Shown piece after piece: positions 35,549 to 45,398 of a stretch of DNA of 64,000 nt. The first letter of the stretch is position 1. Every line of letters begins with the position of its first letter. Source of the DNA: Sphingomonas sabuli (GTDB taxonomy: Bacteria; Pseudomonadota; Alphaproteobacteria; Sphingomonadales; Sphingomonadaceae); NCBI RefSeq assembly GCF_014352855.1, contig NZ_CP060697.1, forward strand, positions 1,942,001-2,006,000, read 5' to 3'. The translations under genes and the position numbers were made by a program. Under the pieces are notes generated by a model that made no database searches, had not been told where the DNA came from, and saw nothing but the letters and a program-made list of their open reading frames with translations.

Positions 35549-35623
35549 ACGGTACCTCTTTCCTGTGATTGCAGAAGTCGCGGTGCCTTAGCGGCAAGGC
35601 CACTGATTGTGAAGCTGCGCGGC

Positions 35624-36595
35624 CTAGACGGTAAGGACGGTCGATCCGGTCGTCTGCCGCGCTTCGAGCGCGCGATGCGCTTCGGCGGCCTCGGCCAGCT
35701 TGAACCGCTGCTTGATCTCGATCCGGACGGTCCCGGATCCGACAACCTCGAACAGCTCCGCCGACGCCTGCTCCAGCTCCTCGCGGGTGGCGATGTAATC
35801 GAACAGCGTGGGGCGGGTCAGGAACAGTGAGCCCTTTTGCGCCAGCAACGTGGGGGGAAAGGGGTCGGCAGGGCCCGAGGCATTGCCGTAGCTGACCATC
35901 ATTCCGCGCCGCCGCAGGCATTCGAGCGACTTGAGAAAGGTGCTCTTGCCCACCGAATCGTAAACCACCGGCAGTTTCGCCCCGCCGGTGATCGCCGCGA
36001 CTTCCTCGGCGAAATCCTGCTTCGTGTAGAGGATCGGGTGGTGGCAGCCGTGCGCCCGTGCGAGCTCCGCTTTCTCCTCGGTCGAGACGGTACCGATGAC
36101 GGTCGCGCCGATCGCGGCGGCCCATTGGCACATGATCAGTCCGACGCCGCCCGCCGCGGCATGGACCAGGATCGTGTCGCCCGGCTGCACGGCGTACACG
36201 CGGCGCAGCAGCATATGCGCGGTCATGCCCTGCAGCATCATCGCCGCCGCATCCTCGAAGCCGATGGAATCGGGCAGCGCGACCAGCTTGTCCGCGTCAA
36301 TCAGCCGGGCTTCGGCATAGGAACCGACCGGTCCCGCATAAGCAACGCGGTCGCCCGCCTTAAGGCCGGATACGCCCTCGCCGACCGTCTCCACCGTGCC
36401 CGCGCCTTCGACGCCGGGCGTGAACGGCAGCGGCTGCGGATAGAGGCCGGTGCGGTGATAGACGTCGATATAGTTGAGGCCCACCGCGGCATGGCGGACG
36501 CGGACCTGGCCGGGGCCGGGATCGCCGACGGCGACATCTTCCCAGGAAAGAACGTCGGGGCCGCCGGTTGCATGGACTCGGATTGCGTGGGTCAT
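35624..36595 (-). CDS. qor: NADPH:quinone oxidoreductase (zeta-crystallin type)
   Basis: 323 aa zinc-free medium-chain dehydrogenase/reductase. LNYIDVYHRTGLYP, GVEGAGTVETVGEGV, nucleotide-binding AAAGGVGLIMCQWA, VYDSVGKSTFLKSLECL, and MMVSYGNASGP are QOR features. ATG 36595 fits the family; an ATG two codons upstream (36601) is possible. Cytoplasmic one-electron quinone reduction is expected. Confidence 0.92.
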   Translation of the reverse strand: MTHAIRVHATGGPDVLSWEDVAVGDPGPGQVRVRHAAVGLNYIDVYHRTGLYPQPLPFTPGVEGAGTVETVGEGVSGLKAGDRVAYAGPVGSYAEARLIDADKLVALPDSIGFEDAAAMMLQGMTAHMLLRRVYAVQPGDTILVHAAAGGVGLIMCQWAAAIGATVIGTVSTEEKAELARAHGCHHPILYTKQDFAEEVAAITGGAKLPVVYDSVGKSTFLKSLECLRRRGMMVSYGNASGPADPFPPTLLAQKGSLFLTRPTLFDYIATREELEQASAELFEVVGSGTVRIEIKQRFKLAEAAEAHRALEARQTTGSTVLTV

Positions 36596-36621
36596 CGCCA
36601 TCGACTTGGTGCGCGGCGGCG

Positions 36622-36661
36622 CAAAAGAAAAGCCCCGCCGCGGCGATGCCGGGCGGGGCCT
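36622..36661 (-). terminator. intrinsic terminator of hppA
   Basis: On the minus strand a GC hairpin with arms GCCCCGCC and GGCGGGGC is followed by TTTTCTTTT. It begins about 27 nt after the hppA stop and lies just upstream of qor, so it separates the two same-strand genes. One of the few textbook terminators in the window. Confidence 0.88.
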
Positions 36662-36687
36662 TGTCCCAGATCGTTGCGAAACTGGCG

Positions 36688-38850
36688 CTAGACGCCGGTG
36701 CCGCCCGCCAGCGCCGCAAGCAGCAGCAGCGCGACGATGTTGGTGATCTTGATCATCGGATTGACGGCCGGACCGGCAGTATCCTTGTAGGGATCGCCGA
36801 CCGTGTCGCCGGTCACCGCGGCCTTGTGCGCCTCGGAACCCTTTCCGCCGTAATTGCCGTCTTCGATATACTTCTTCGCGTTGTCCCACGCGCCGCCGCC
36901 CGACGTCATCGAAATGGCGACGAACAGGCCGGACACGATCACGCCGAGGAGCAGGGCGCCAAGAGCGGCAAAGCCCTGTTCACGCCCGGCAACCGCCGCG
37001 ATGGCGAAATAGACGACGATCGGAGCCAGCACCGGAAGCAGCGACGGAATGATCATTTCCTTGATCGCGGCCTTGGTCACCAGGTCGACCGTGCGGGCGT
37101 AATTGGGCCGGCTGGACCCATCCATGATGCCCGGGTTGGACCGGAACTGTTCGCGCACGTCGAGCACGACGTCGCCGGCAGCGCGGCCGACCGCGGTCAT
37201 GCCGAGCGCACCGAACAGATAGGGCAGCAGCGCGCCGAGCAGCAGGCCGACGACCACGTACGGGTTGGACAGCGAGAAATCGACGCCGGCTGCACCGATG
37301 CCGAGCTCGCTGGCGAACTCGGTCAGGTCGGTGGTGTAGGCGCCGAACAGCACCAGCGCGGCCAGCGCGGCGGAGCCGATGGCATAGCCCTTGGTGACGG
37401 CCTTGGTCGTGTTGCCGACCGCGTCGAGCGCGTCGGTGCGGCCGCGGACTTCGTCGTCCATCCCCGCCATTTCGGCAATGCCGCCGGCATTGTCGGTGAC
37501 CGGGCCATACGCGTCCAGAGCGACGACCATGCCCGCCAGCGCCAGCATCGCAGTCGCCGCAAAAGCGATCCCGATCAGGCCGGCAAGGAGGTAGGAAGCG
37601 ATGATCGCGATGCAGATGACGAGCGTCGGCAAGGCAGTCGATTCAAGGCTGATGGCCAGGCCCTGGATGACGTTGGTGCCGTGGCCGGTTTCCGATGCCT
37701 TGGCGATCGACTTGACCGGGCGGTAGTTGGTGCCGGTGTAATATTCGGTGATCCACACCAGCAGGCCGGTGACGGCCAGACCGATCAGCATGCAGTAGAA
37801 CAGGTCCATGCCGGTGAAGCCACCGGTCTGTTCGGCAACCGCGCCTTCGACCAGACCGCTGGCGGCACTGCCACCGCCGATCGGCGCATTGAGGTCGCCG
37901 AGTGCGAATTGCGTGGCCAGGTAAAGCGCCGGGATGGACAGGCCGGCCGTGGTCCAGAAGCCCTTGTAGAGCGCGCCCATGATCGACCCGTTCTTGCCCA
38001 GGCGGACCATGTAGGTGCCGATGATCGAGGTGATGATGCACACCCCACCGACGAGCAGCGGAAGCGCCATCAGCGCGGTGATGTCCGCGGCCTGCGTGCC
38101 GATCAGCAGCGCGGTCAGGACCATCGTCGCACCGACGGTGACGACATAGGTTTCGAACAGGTCGGCAGCCATGCCGGCGCAGTCGCCGACATTGTCGCCG
38201 ACGTTGTCGGCGATCACCGCCGGGTTGCGGGGATCGTCTTCGGGAATTCCGGCCTCAACCTTGCCGACCAGGTCGGCGCCGACGTCCGCGGCCTTGGTGA
38301 AGATGCCGCCGCCAAGACGGGCGAAAATGGAAATCAGCGAGGCGCCGAAGGCCAGCGCGACCAGCGCATTGACGACTTCGCGGCTTTCCGGCTCCGCGCC
38401 CTGAACGCCGACCAGCACGTAGAACAGGCCGGCGATGGCGAGCAGCGCGAGGCCGGCCACCAGCATGCCGGTGATTGCCCCCGACCGGAATGCGGTGGTC
38501 AGGCCGCCCTGCAGCGAGGTGCGGGCAGCTTCGGCGGTACGCACGTTGGCGCGGACCGAGATGTTCATGCCGATGTAGCCGGCGGCGCCCGAGAGGACCG
38601 CGCCGATGACGAAGGCGACGGCCGGGACAAGGCCCAGGAACACGCCGACGAGGACGGCAACCACGACGCCGACGATGGCGATGGTCGTATACTGGCGGCC
38701 AAGGTAGGCGGACGCGCCTTCCTGGATGGCGCCGGCGATGTCGATCATGCGCTGGTTGCCGGCCGGTGCCTTGAGCACCTGGCTGCTGGTGAAGATACCG
38801 TAGATCACTGCGATAACGCCGCAGGCGATCGCGATCAGAGTGAGATCCAT
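36688..38850 (-). CDS. hppA: membrane-bound proton-translocating pyrophosphatase, K+-independent type
   Basis: 720 aa, about 16 membrane helices. Hydrolyses pyrophosphate and pumps H+. Signature regions [40 protein letters not shown], and the C-terminal [19 protein letters not shown]. At GNTTKA the residue that distinguishes subclasses is Lys 483, typical of K+-independent H+-pumps. Start has GGGGA 6 nt upstream. Neighbour of thiL and nusB as in other alphaproteobacteria. Confidence 0.96.
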   Translation of the reverse strand: MDLTLIAIACGVIAVIYGIFTSSQVLKAPAGNQRMIDIAGAIQEGASAYLGRQYTTIAIVGVVVAVLVGVFLGLVPAVAFVIGAVLSGAAGYIGMNISVRANVRTAEAARTSLQGGLTTAFRSGAITGMLVAGLALLAIAGLFYVLVGVQGAEPESREVVNALVALAFGASLISIFARLGGGIFTKAADVGADLVGKVEAGIPEDDPRNPAVIADNVGDNVGDCAGMAADLFETYVVTVGATMVLTALLIGTQAADITALMALPLLVGGVCIITSIIGTYMVRLGKNGSIMGALYKGFWTTAGLSIPALYLATQFALGDLNAPIGGGSAASGLVEGAVAEQTGGFTGMDLFYCMLIGLAVTGLLVWITEYYTGTNYRPVKSIAKASETGHGTNVIQGLAISLESTALPTLVICIAIIASYLLAGLIGIAFAATAMLALAGMVVALDAYGPVTDNAGGIAEMAGMDDEVRGRTDALDAVGNTTKAVTKGYAIGSAALAALVLFGAYTTDLTEFASELGIGAAGVDFSLSNPYVVVGLLLGALLPYLFGALGMTAVGRAAGDVVLDVREQFRSNPGIMDGSSRPNYARTVDLVTKAAIKEMIIPSLLPVLAPIVVYFAIAAVAGREQGFAALGALLLGVIVSGLFVAISMTSGGGAWDNAKKYIEDGNYGGKGSEAHKAAVTGDTVGDPYKDTAGPAVNPMIKITNIVALLLLAALAGGTGV

Positions 38851-38963
38851 TTTATTCCCCGTTAGGCGGCATAATAGATTGCGGCCGGTGTGCAGGATGC
38901 ACCCGGATCAAGCTGCGGTTCTTTATGGCCGCGAATGGCGGCTGGCAACCGTGCGCTGGAACG

Positions 38964-39050
38964 TCAGTGGATGAAGAGAGCGGCGACGGCGCCGCAGGCA
39001 AGGCCGCTGAACGCGACCGCCATCTGCCGTACTTTAAGCGTGATGCTCAT
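38964..39050 (-). CDS. possible 28-aa hydrophobic peptide
   Basis: A 28-codon frame from ATG 39050 (MSITLKVRQMAVAFSG start) overlaps the last 17 nt of thiL and has GGAGAG 8 nt upstream. It ends in a hydrophobic stretch (AVAFSGLACGAVAALFI) that could insert in the membrane. The ribosome binding site lies within thiL coding sequence, so it may be chance. Very short; low certainty. Confidence 0.28.
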   Translation of the reverse strand: MSITLKVRQMAVAFSGLACGAVAALFIH

Positions 39051-39960
39051 AACCCAATCTCTCCGGCACGGGCACGTCGCCGTCGCGGTCCTCGATGACG
39101 AGGCCGGAGCCGTCGACCAGCTGCCCGATGCACGTCAGGGTCGGCGCAATTGGTAAAGAAAGGCTTACCGGGTCGACCGAATCGGGCAGGGCCGCGAGCA
39201 GCGCGTAATCGTCCCCGCCGGTGGCGGCGAACAGCCGCGCTTCGCGCCCGTTGCCGCGCTCGGCGATGAACGCGTTGGACAGCGGCAGACGTTCGAGGTC
39301 GATCGCCGCGCCGCAGCCGCTGGCATCGCACAGACGCTGCAGGTCGATCAGCAGCCCGTCGGACACATCCATCATCGCCTTGGCCGACGGCGCCAGCGCC
39401 TGCCCCATCTCCAGCAGCGGGATCGGCCGCTGGTACACTTCGGACAAGGGGCCGGGCACCGCGGGCTTGCCTTCGAGCAGCGCCAGCCCGGCGGCCGAAT
39501 CGCCCAGCGTGCCGGCCAGCCACAGCCGGTCGCCCGGCCGGCCGCCGGCGCGGCTGGGCGTGTGCGTCCCCGCCCGGCCGATGGCGGTCAGCCCGTAAAC
39601 CCGCGGCGCCCCGACCGGCAGCGCGATGGTGTCGCCGCCCAGAAGGGGCAGGCCGTAGCTTTCGCACGCCGCCTCGATGCCGTCGATGATGCCCGCGTCC
39701 CAGTCCGGATCGGACAGGACCATCGACAACAAGGCGCCGGCCGGCCGCGCGCCTTTGCCGGCAAGGTCGGACAGGTTCACCGCGACCAGCTTCCAGCCAA
39801 CGCTGGCCGGCGGGTCGGTGCTGAGAAAGTGCACGCCCTCGGCCATGCTGTCGTGGGTCAGGACCAGGCCTTCGAGCAGCGCGGTATCGTCCCTGAGGCC
39901 GCGGGCCGCCGGATCGGTGGCAAGACGCCGCAGCCGTTCGATCACGTCTTTTTCCTGCAT
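39034..39960 (-). CDS. thiL: thiamine-monophosphate kinase
   Basis: 308 aa. Phosphorylates thiamine phosphate to thiamine diphosphate. DDTALLEG, LTHDSMAEGVHFL, NLSDLAGKGARPAGALLSM, GGDTIALP, DVSDGLLIDLQRLC, and GGDDYALLAA are ThiL motifs. Placed between hppA and nusB; in this genome an oppositely oriented esterase gene intervenes before nusB. Confidence 0.95.
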   Translation of the reverse strand: MQEKDVIERLRRLATDPAARGLRDDTALLEGLVLTHDSMAEGVHFLSTDPPASVGWKLVAVNLSDLAGKGARPAGALLSMVLSDPDWDAGIIDGIEAACESYGLPLLGGDTIALPVGAPRVYGLTAIGRAGTHTPSRAGGRPGDRLWLAGTLGDSAAGLALLEGKPAVPGPLSEVYQRPIPLLEMGQALAPSAKAMMDVSDGLLIDLQRLCDASGCGAAIDLERLPLSNAFIAERGNGREARLFAATGGDDYALLAALPDSVDPVSLSLPIAPTLTCIGQLVDGSGLVIEDRDGDVPVPERLGYEHHA

Positions 39961-40079
39961 TACCGTCAGTTAAGGCCCGATTGGCCGAAGCGCAAAGTCG
40001 GGCCGCGGGAGCGCGGTTGCGCCCATGCGGCGAACCACGCATCCTGCGCCATGCCTGGCCGGACCCGCGGAGCATGCCG

Positions 40080-41036
40080 ATGAGAATGCCGATCCTTGCC
40101 GTTGCCCTGGCGCTGGCCATGCCGGCCCGGGCCGCCGACGATCCCTCGTCGATGACGCCCGCGATCAGCGCCGGGGCCGTCACCGCCTGGCCCAATCTCG
40201 ACGGCGGTGCCGCGGGCCGGATGACGGTGTGGGTATGGACGCCGCCCGGCTACGCGGCGGACAACGGCAGGCGCTACCCCGTGCTCTACATGCACGACGG
40301 CCAGAACCTGTTCGATCGCAAGCTGACCAAGTTCGACCAGGAATGGGGGATGGACGAAGCCATTCCGCGCATGGTGGCGCAGGGCGACCTGCGCGACTGG
40401 ATCGTGGTCGGCATCCAGAGCCCGAAGTCGCGGTACGACACGCTCTTCCCGCAAAAGCTGTTCCGGTACCTGCCACCGGATTTCCAGCAGCGGGTGCGCA
40501 ACCTCGACAGCGGCGATCCGAAAGGCGAGCTGGCGGGCGACGCCTATCTGTCGTTCCTGGTCGGTGTCGTTAAGCCGCGCGTCGACCGCATCTACCGGAC
40601 ACTCGCCGGTCCCGCGGACACGGCGGTGATGGGATCGTCGATGGGCGGACTGATGAGCTTCTACGCGATGGCCGAATATCCGCAGGTTTTCGGCCAGGCT
40701 GCCTGCGTGTCGATGCACGTCGCGCTGGGCAGCCCGACGGACAAGGGGACCGATCACAATCGCGCCGCGGTCGACGCTGCCGAAGCCTTTCGCCAATATC
40801 TGTCGACCAGCCGGATGCGGCCCGGCGCCAACCGGCTGTACATCGATCACGGGACCGGCACGTTGGACGGGACCTACGGGCCGTATTCGGACAGGCTGGT
40901 CGCGGTCCTGGGCAAGGCGGGCTGGACCGGCCCGGCCTTCACGTTCCGCACCTTTGCCGGCGCGGAGCATAATGAGACGGCGTGGGCGCAGCGGGTCGAT
41001 ATCCCGCTCGCCTTTCTCGACCGGCAGGATCCCTAG
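40080..41036 (+). CDS. exported esterase (Fes/putative-esterase family)
   Basis: 318 aa from ATG 40080 (GGAG 7 nt upstream; other ATGs at 40074 and 40086). Sec signal [18 protein letters not shown]. Esterase D/enterochelin-esterase-like fold: YPVLYMHDGQNLFD, nucleophile MGSSMGGLMS, and late His in FAGAEHNETAW. Periplasmic or outer-membrane hydrolase of unknown substrate. Inserted between thiL and nusB; shares CTAG stops with nusB. Confidence 0.87.
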   Translation: MRMPILAVALALAMPARAADDPSSMTPAISAGAVTAWPNLDGGAAGRMTVWVWTPPGYAADNGRRYPVLYMHDGQNLFDRKLTKFDQEWGMDEAIPRMVAQGDLRDWIVVGIQSPKSRYDTLFPQKLFRYLPPDFQQRVRNLDSGDPKGELAGDAYLSFLVGVVKPRVDRIYRTLAGPADTAVMGSSMGGLMSFYAMAEYPQVFGQAACVSMHVALGSPTDKGTDHNRAAVDAAEAFRQYLSTSRMRPGANRLYIDHGTGTLDGTYGPYSDRLVAVLGKAGWTGPAFTFRTFAGAEHNETAWAQRVDIPLAFLDRQDP

Positions 41037-41485
41037 GCGGCGCGGACCTGCCTGGCGATGCCGTCGAGCAGGCCGTTGACGAAACCCGCTTCCTTCTTGT
41101 CGAAAAAGGCGTGGGCGACATCGACATATTCGGAGATGACCGAGGCGACGGGGACGTCGGGACGGGCCATCAGCTCGTAGGTGCCGGCACGCAACAAGGC
41201 GCGCATCGGGCGGTCGAGCCGGTCGAGCGACCAGCCTGACGCCAGCTTGGCGGAAATGGCGGTGTCGATGTCGTCGCGGCGGGCGTCGACGCCGGTAACG
41301 ATGTCGTCGAAAAAGTCGCCTTCCGCCTCGTGATATTGCTCGTCCTCGATCGTCGCGCCGAGCCGGTGGTCGTGGAATTCCTTGAGCAGGCGCGAGAGCG
41401 GCGTGCCTTCCATGTCCTGCTGGTACAGCGCCTGGACCGCGGCAAGGCGGGCGGCGGATCGGGTCGTGGATCGGGTGGCGGTCAT
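41033..41485 (-). CDS. nusB: transcription antitermination factor NusB
   Basis: 150 aa all-alpha protein acting with NusE/S10 at boxA in rRNA operons. RSAARLAAVQALYQQDMEG, LLRAGTYELMARPDVPVASVI, EYVDVAHAF and GFVNGLLDGIAR are family features. Confidence 0.95.
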   Translation of the reverse strand: MTATRSTTRSAARLAAVQALYQQDMEGTPLSRLLKEFHDHRLGATIEDEQYHEAEGDFFDDIVTGVDARRDDIDTAISAKLASGWSLDRLDRPMRALLRAGTYELMARPDVPVASVISEYVDVAHAFFDKKEAGFVNGLLDGIARQVRAA

Positions 41486-41495
41486 GGGCGGCGCC

Positions 41496-42779
41496 TTAAC
41501 CGCGATCGTCGGGGGGCGAAACCGCCTTGTTCCGCGCCGCGGCCTTGCCCAGCCGCCAGTCGGCATAGCGTTGCACGAAGCCCGGCACCGGCAGGCCGCG
41601 TTCGACCCAGCCGCCGTGGAACGAGCCCCATTCCCACACGGCGACGATCGCCAGCAGGGCCGCGGCGACGCTGCCGACCGCGAGCGGGGTGGGGTGGGCC
41701 AGCACCGCCCAGACGGCGGCAAGGCCGAACAGCACCAGTCCGACAAGATGCGACAACGGCCACAGCAGTCCGGTGCTGGTGACCCGCTTGAACAGCATCG
41801 TGCCTGCGAGGAACAGGGCCCCGCCGCCAAGCGAGCAGCCGATGAAGGCAAGGCTGGCGTGGCCAAGCGGATGCTCCAGCATCATTTCGTCCGCGACCGC
41901 GGCGACGATGATCCCGGCGACGATCGGGATATGGCTGTAGGTGTAGGCGTTGCGAGCGACCCGCCCGCTGTCCGCGTCATGTTCGATGTGGTCGACGCCT
42001 CGCCGCATGCCGACGTCGAAATACACCCACCACATCGCCACCGTGCCGGCAAAGGCGACCAGCGCTGCAAGGACGTTCCCCGTATTCCATTCGATTTCGG
42101 AGAATAGCGCGCCGGTGATCAGCACGCCTTCGCCCAGCGCGACGATGATGAACAGCGCCGATCGCTCGGCCATGTGCGCGCCGGACACGGCATAATCGCG
42201 GGTCGTCGACCGGCCCAGCACGGGAAGCGCGAACTGCACCAGCGGGCCGAGGAATTCGATGGCGATCGCCGCGAACCACAGGATCAGGCGCAGGTCCGCT
42301 TCGACCAGCGCGCCGCCGATCCAGAAGGGGGCGCTGAGCACGAACCAGCCGGCGACGCGCAGCAGGCTCATCGCCAGCCGCGGCCGCACCTGCCACATGA
42401 TCCAAACGAGGTAGAGCGTCCGCCCAAGCTGGATCGCGACATAGCTTAGCGCGAACCACAGCCCGCGTTCCCCGAACGCATCGGGAATGCTGGCCGACAT
42501 GCCGAGGCTGGCCAGCATGACGCAGAACACCATCGCGCGCACCGGGACGCAGCTGGGGTTGAGCCAGTTGGTTGCCCAGGCGGTAAAGGTCCACGCCCAC
42601 CAGACGGCAAGGAACAGGATGCCCGCCTGCACCAGCCCGACGGCGCCGAGGTGGGTGAGCAGGAAGTGCGACACCTGCGTGACCGCAAAGACGTAGACGA
42701 GGTCGAAATAGAGCTCGACGAAATCGACCGAGACGTGCTTCGCGTCCGGATCGCGGACCAGGCGGACGCGCCCGCTCAT
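41496..42779 (-). CDS. LtrA-family (low temperature requirement A) membrane protein
   Basis: 427 aa with about 12 hydrophobic helices. SVDFVELYFDLVYVFAVTQ at the start and AERSALFIIVALGEGVLITG in the middle are LtrA signatures. Integral inner-membrane protein of unknown activity. Start overlaps the hydrolase stop (ATGA). Confidence 0.9.
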   Translation of the reverse strand: MSGRVRLVRDPDAKHVSVDFVELYFDLVYVFAVTQVSHFLLTHLGAVGLVQAGILFLAVWWAWTFTAWATNWLNPSCVPVRAMVFCVMLASLGMSASIPDAFGERGLWFALSYVAIQLGRTLYLVWIMWQVRPRLAMSLLRVAGWFVLSAPFWIGGALVEADLRLILWFAAIAIEFLGPLVQFALPVLGRSTTRDYAVSGAHMAERSALFIIVALGEGVLITGALFSEIEWNTGNVLAALVAFAGTVAMWWVYFDVGMRRGVDHIEHDADSGRVARNAYTYSHIPIVAGIIVAAVADEMMLEHPLGHASLAFIGCSLGGGALFLAGTMLFKRVTSTGLLWPLSHLVGLVLFGLAAVWAVLAHPTPLAVGSVAAALLAIVAVWEWGSFHGGWVERGLPVPGFVQRYADWRLGKAAARNKAVSPPDDRG

Positions 42780-43666
42780 GCGCCGGCGAGAAAGGTGCCC
42801 AGGGCCTCGGCCACCGCCTCCGGCGCCTCCCACGGCACGAAATGGCCGGCGTCCTCGATTCGTTCGATCTGCAGGTCCTGCACCAGCTCTTCCAGCCCGA
42901 CGAGTTGGGCCGGAAGCAGCGCCGGATCGCGCATGCCCCAGATGACCAGGGTCGGGACATCGACCGTTCGCGTGAACGCGGCCGCCCATTCGGGCGTCGC
43001 CGCCGCTTCGCCGGGCAGCGGGACAATCATCGGCGAGGCGCGGTACCAGTTGAGCATCGCGGTCAAGGCGCCGGGCCGCGACCAGTCGTCGATATAGCGC
43101 TGGCGCTCCGCGGCCGGGACGATGGAGAGGTCGACATGATCGGCAAAGCTCTTGTCGAAGAACCATCCGAAACCCTGGTGGCGGATGTAATCCTCGATCC
43201 GCTCGGCCCGGAAGGCGGTGATATATTGCGAGGCCGCGCGCTGGGCCGGGTTATCGATCAGGCTGCGCTGGAAGACGGCGGGGTGGGGCGAATTGACGAT
43301 CGCCAGCCGGGTCAGGCGCGGATCGCCGCGCAGGGCCGCGGCCCAGGCCACCGCGCCGCCCCAGTCGTGACCGACGAGGGCAAAGTCATCGATTCCCAGC
43401 GTCTCGGCCAGCGCGTACATATCGGCGACCAGCGCGTCCGGCCGATAGGCCTCGACGCCATCCGGCCGGTCGGATCCGCCGAAGCCGCGCTGGTCGGGCA
43501 TTACCAGTCGATTGCGGTCGGCAAGGAGCGGGGCGACGGCCCGCCACGTGCGGTGTGATTCAGGAAAACCGTGGAGAAGGATGACGGCGGGCGCATCGCC
43601 GGGACCGTCGATGGCGACGTTGAGCGTCACTCCGGTCGACAGCGGGACCCGGCGGGCCGTGGTCAC
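42776..43666 (-). CDS. alpha/beta hydrolase, epoxide-hydrolase-like
   Basis: 296 aa from GTG 43666, overlapping the pirin stop as GTGA. Oxyanion-hole motif LLHGFPES, DQRGFGGSDRP, nucleophile Asp in GHDWGGAVAW, NSPHPAVF, acid region WGMRDPALLP, and His in DAGHFVPWE. An Asp nucleophile fits epoxide hydrolase or haloalkane dehalogenase. Middle gene of the pirin-hydrolase-LtrA operon. Confidence 0.9.
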   Translation of the reverse strand: MTTARRVPLSTGVTLNVAIDGPGDAPAVILLHGFPESHRTWRAVAPLLADRNRLVMPDQRGFGGSDRPDGVEAYRPDALVADMYALAETLGIDDFALVGHDWGGAVAWAAALRGDPRLTRLAIVNSPHPAVFQRSLIDNPAQRAASQYITAFRAERIEDYIRHQGFGWFFDKSFADHVDLSIVPAAERQRYIDDWSRPGALTAMLNWYRASPMIVPLPGEAAATPEWAAAFTRTVDVPTLVIWGMRDPALLPAQLVGLEELVQDLQIERIEDAGHFVPWEAPEAVAEALGTFLAGA

Positions 43667-44562
43667 GGATAGCTGACCGTTAACGGCACTTCGGGCAGCG
43701 GGATGAACTCCCCATTGTCGTCGGGCGGAAGCGCGAACTCGCCACCGCGCCAGGCGCGCTTGGCCTCGTTGATGCGATCGCGGCTGGACGAGACGAAATT
43801 CCACCACACGTGCCGCTCGCCGTCCATCGGAGCGCCGCCGCAGATCATCAGCGATGCGCCGCCGGCACTGCGCAGAACCGGCGCGCTGCCCGGCGCGAGC
43901 AGGATCAGGTGCTGCGGCTCAAGCGCGGTGCCGTCCAGGGTCAGGTCGCCGGCAAGCAGGTAGATCGCGCGCTCGTCGGCGTCATGGTCGATCCGCATCT
44001 CGCCATTGGCCGGAACGTCGATCGCGGCGTAAATGGTCGGCGAATGACAGGTTACCGGCGAGGACGCGCCCCAGCCTTCGCCCATCACCAGCCGCACCCG
44101 GCACCGGTCGATATCGATGTCGGGAATGCGCGACGCCGCCACATGTTCGAACGCCGGGTCCAGCTCTTCCTTGTCGCGGGGCAGCGCGAGCCACGTCTGC
44201 AGGCCCGACATGTCGACGCCGGTGACGCGTTCCGGGCCGGGCGTCCGTTCGCTGTGGGCGATGCCCTTGCCGGCGGTCATCAGGTTCACCGCGCCCGGTT
44301 CGATGCGCTGATAGGTGCCAAGGCTGTCGCGGTGATCCATCGCCCCGGCAAAAAGATAGGTCACCGTCGCCAGGTTGATGTGCGGATGCGGCCGCACGTC
44401 GAGGCCCTGGCCGGCGTCGATATGCCCCGGCCCCATCTGGTCGAAAAAGATGAACGGGCCGACCATGGTCCGCTGCTTGTGCGGCAGGCTGCGGTGGACC
44501 TTGAACCCGCCAAGGTCGTGCGTGACCGGCGCCAGCGTCTGCAATATCGCCGAATCGGTCAT
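43663..44562 (-). CDS. pirin-family bicupin protein
   Basis: 299 aa from ATG 44562 (GGAGG 6 nt upstream). Pirin motifs: FIFFDQMGPGHI, metal His in RPHPHINLATVTYLF, and GKGIAHSERTPG with the fourth ligand Glu. Bacterial pirins include quercetinases and redox-sensitive regulators; role here unknown. First gene of a tightly overlapping three-gene operon. Confidence 0.93.
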   Translation of the reverse strand: MTDSAILQTLAPVTHDLGGFKVHRSLPHKQRTMVGPFIFFDQMGPGHIDAGQGLDVRPHPHINLATVTYLFAGAMDHRDSLGTYQRIEPGAVNLMTAGKGIAHSERTPGPERVTGVDMSGLQTWLALPRDKEELDPAFEHVAASRIPDIDIDRCRVRLVMGEGWGASSPVTCHSPTIYAAIDVPANGEMRIDHDADERAIYLLAGDLTLDGTALEPQHLILLAPGSAPVLRSAGGASLMICGGAPMDGERHVWWNFVSSSRDRINEAKRAWRGGEFALPPDDNGEFIPLPEVPLTVSYP

Positions 44563-44651
44563 CCGCATCCTCCATCGGTGGCACGGCGCGCGCCGCGCTG
44601 CTAGCAAGCCGCTCTACTGCGCTCGCAAGACGGACGGAAGCTCCCACGCAC

Positions 44652-45266
44652 ATGGTCCCGCACCTGATTGTCATCGACGATTTCCTGAGGAACGCGGAAC
44701 AGGTCCGCGCCGAGGCGCTGAGTCTCGACTATGAGGTGGAAGGCCGCTTTCCCGGCCTCAACTCGGTGCAGAAGATCCGCATCGAAGGCCTCGACCAGGT
44801 GGTGTCCGCGCTGGTCCGCGAACCGGTGCGCGCGCTGGAAACGGAGGGCGGGTCGCACGGCAGCTGTCGGGTCGCCTTTGCCGCCGACGACCAGCCGGGG
44901 CGGATTCACATCGACCAGAGCCACTGGTCGGGCATTCTTTACCTGAGCAAGCCGGAAGACTGCCAGGGCGGCACCGAATTCTTCCGCCACCTGCCGACCG
45001 CTACCGACCGCGTGCCGATGGACGAAGCGGGGCTAAAAGCGGCCGGTTTCGCCAGTTACGGCGAACTGCAACGGGAGATCCTCGACAAGGATGCGCTCGA
45101 CCGGTCGAAGTGGGAACGCACGATGACCGTGCCGATGCGCTTTAACCGGTTGGTGCTGCTGTCGCCCCATTACTGGCACACCGCCGGGCCGGGCTTCGGA
45201 GATTCTCTAGAAAACGGTCGGCTGATCTACCTGATGTTCTTCATGCGCGGCGCGGCGCAGCGCTGA
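44652..45266 (+). CDS. DUF6445-type protein with 2OG-Fe(II) oxygenase-like residues
   Basis: 204 aa. A possible facial triad is visible: His 86-x-Asp 88 in RIHIDQSHWSGILYLS and His 176 in SPHYWHTAGPGFG, with Arg 190 able to bind 2-oxoglutarate (ENGRLIYLMFF). This fits prolyl-hydroxylase-like oxygenases; substrate unknown. Stands alone, divergent from the pirin operon. Confidence 0.75.
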   Translation: MVPHLIVIDDFLRNAEQVRAEALSLDYEVEGRFPGLNSVQKIRIEGLDQVVSALVREPVRALETEGGSHGSCRVAFAADDQPGRIHIDQSHWSGILYLSKPEDCQGGTEFFRHLPTATDRVPMDEAGLKAAGFASYGELQREILDKDALDRSKWERTMTVPMRFNRLVLLSPHYWHTAGPGFGDSLENGRLIYLMFFMRGAAQR

Positions 45267-45398
45267 ACCGCCGTCCCGAGCAACCCGGCGGCCGCACGCA
45301 TTTCCTCACCGTTGCAATGGCTTAAATATCGTTCATCTGGGCTTCAGGTTGCGAGGCCATTAGCGCCTCGATTCCGGAGGCAAACGCGACGACATGTC

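Noticed and set aside
36568..38865. 765-codon open frame antisense to hppA on the plus strand
   Set aside because: Complete shadow of a clear membrane pyrophosphatase; composition is Asp/Arg/Gly-rich as expected from reverse reading of GC-rich codons, with no family motifs.
38890..38902. GTGCA-GGA-TGCAC inverted repeat upstream of hppA
   Set aside because: Only 5-bp arms; expected by chance at this GC content and not tied to a convincing promoter.
41496..43166. Longer 556-aa start for the LtrA gene
   Set aside because: The extension would overlap most of the hydrolase gene in another frame; ATG 42779 overlaps the hydrolase stop as ATGA and starts at the family N-terminus.
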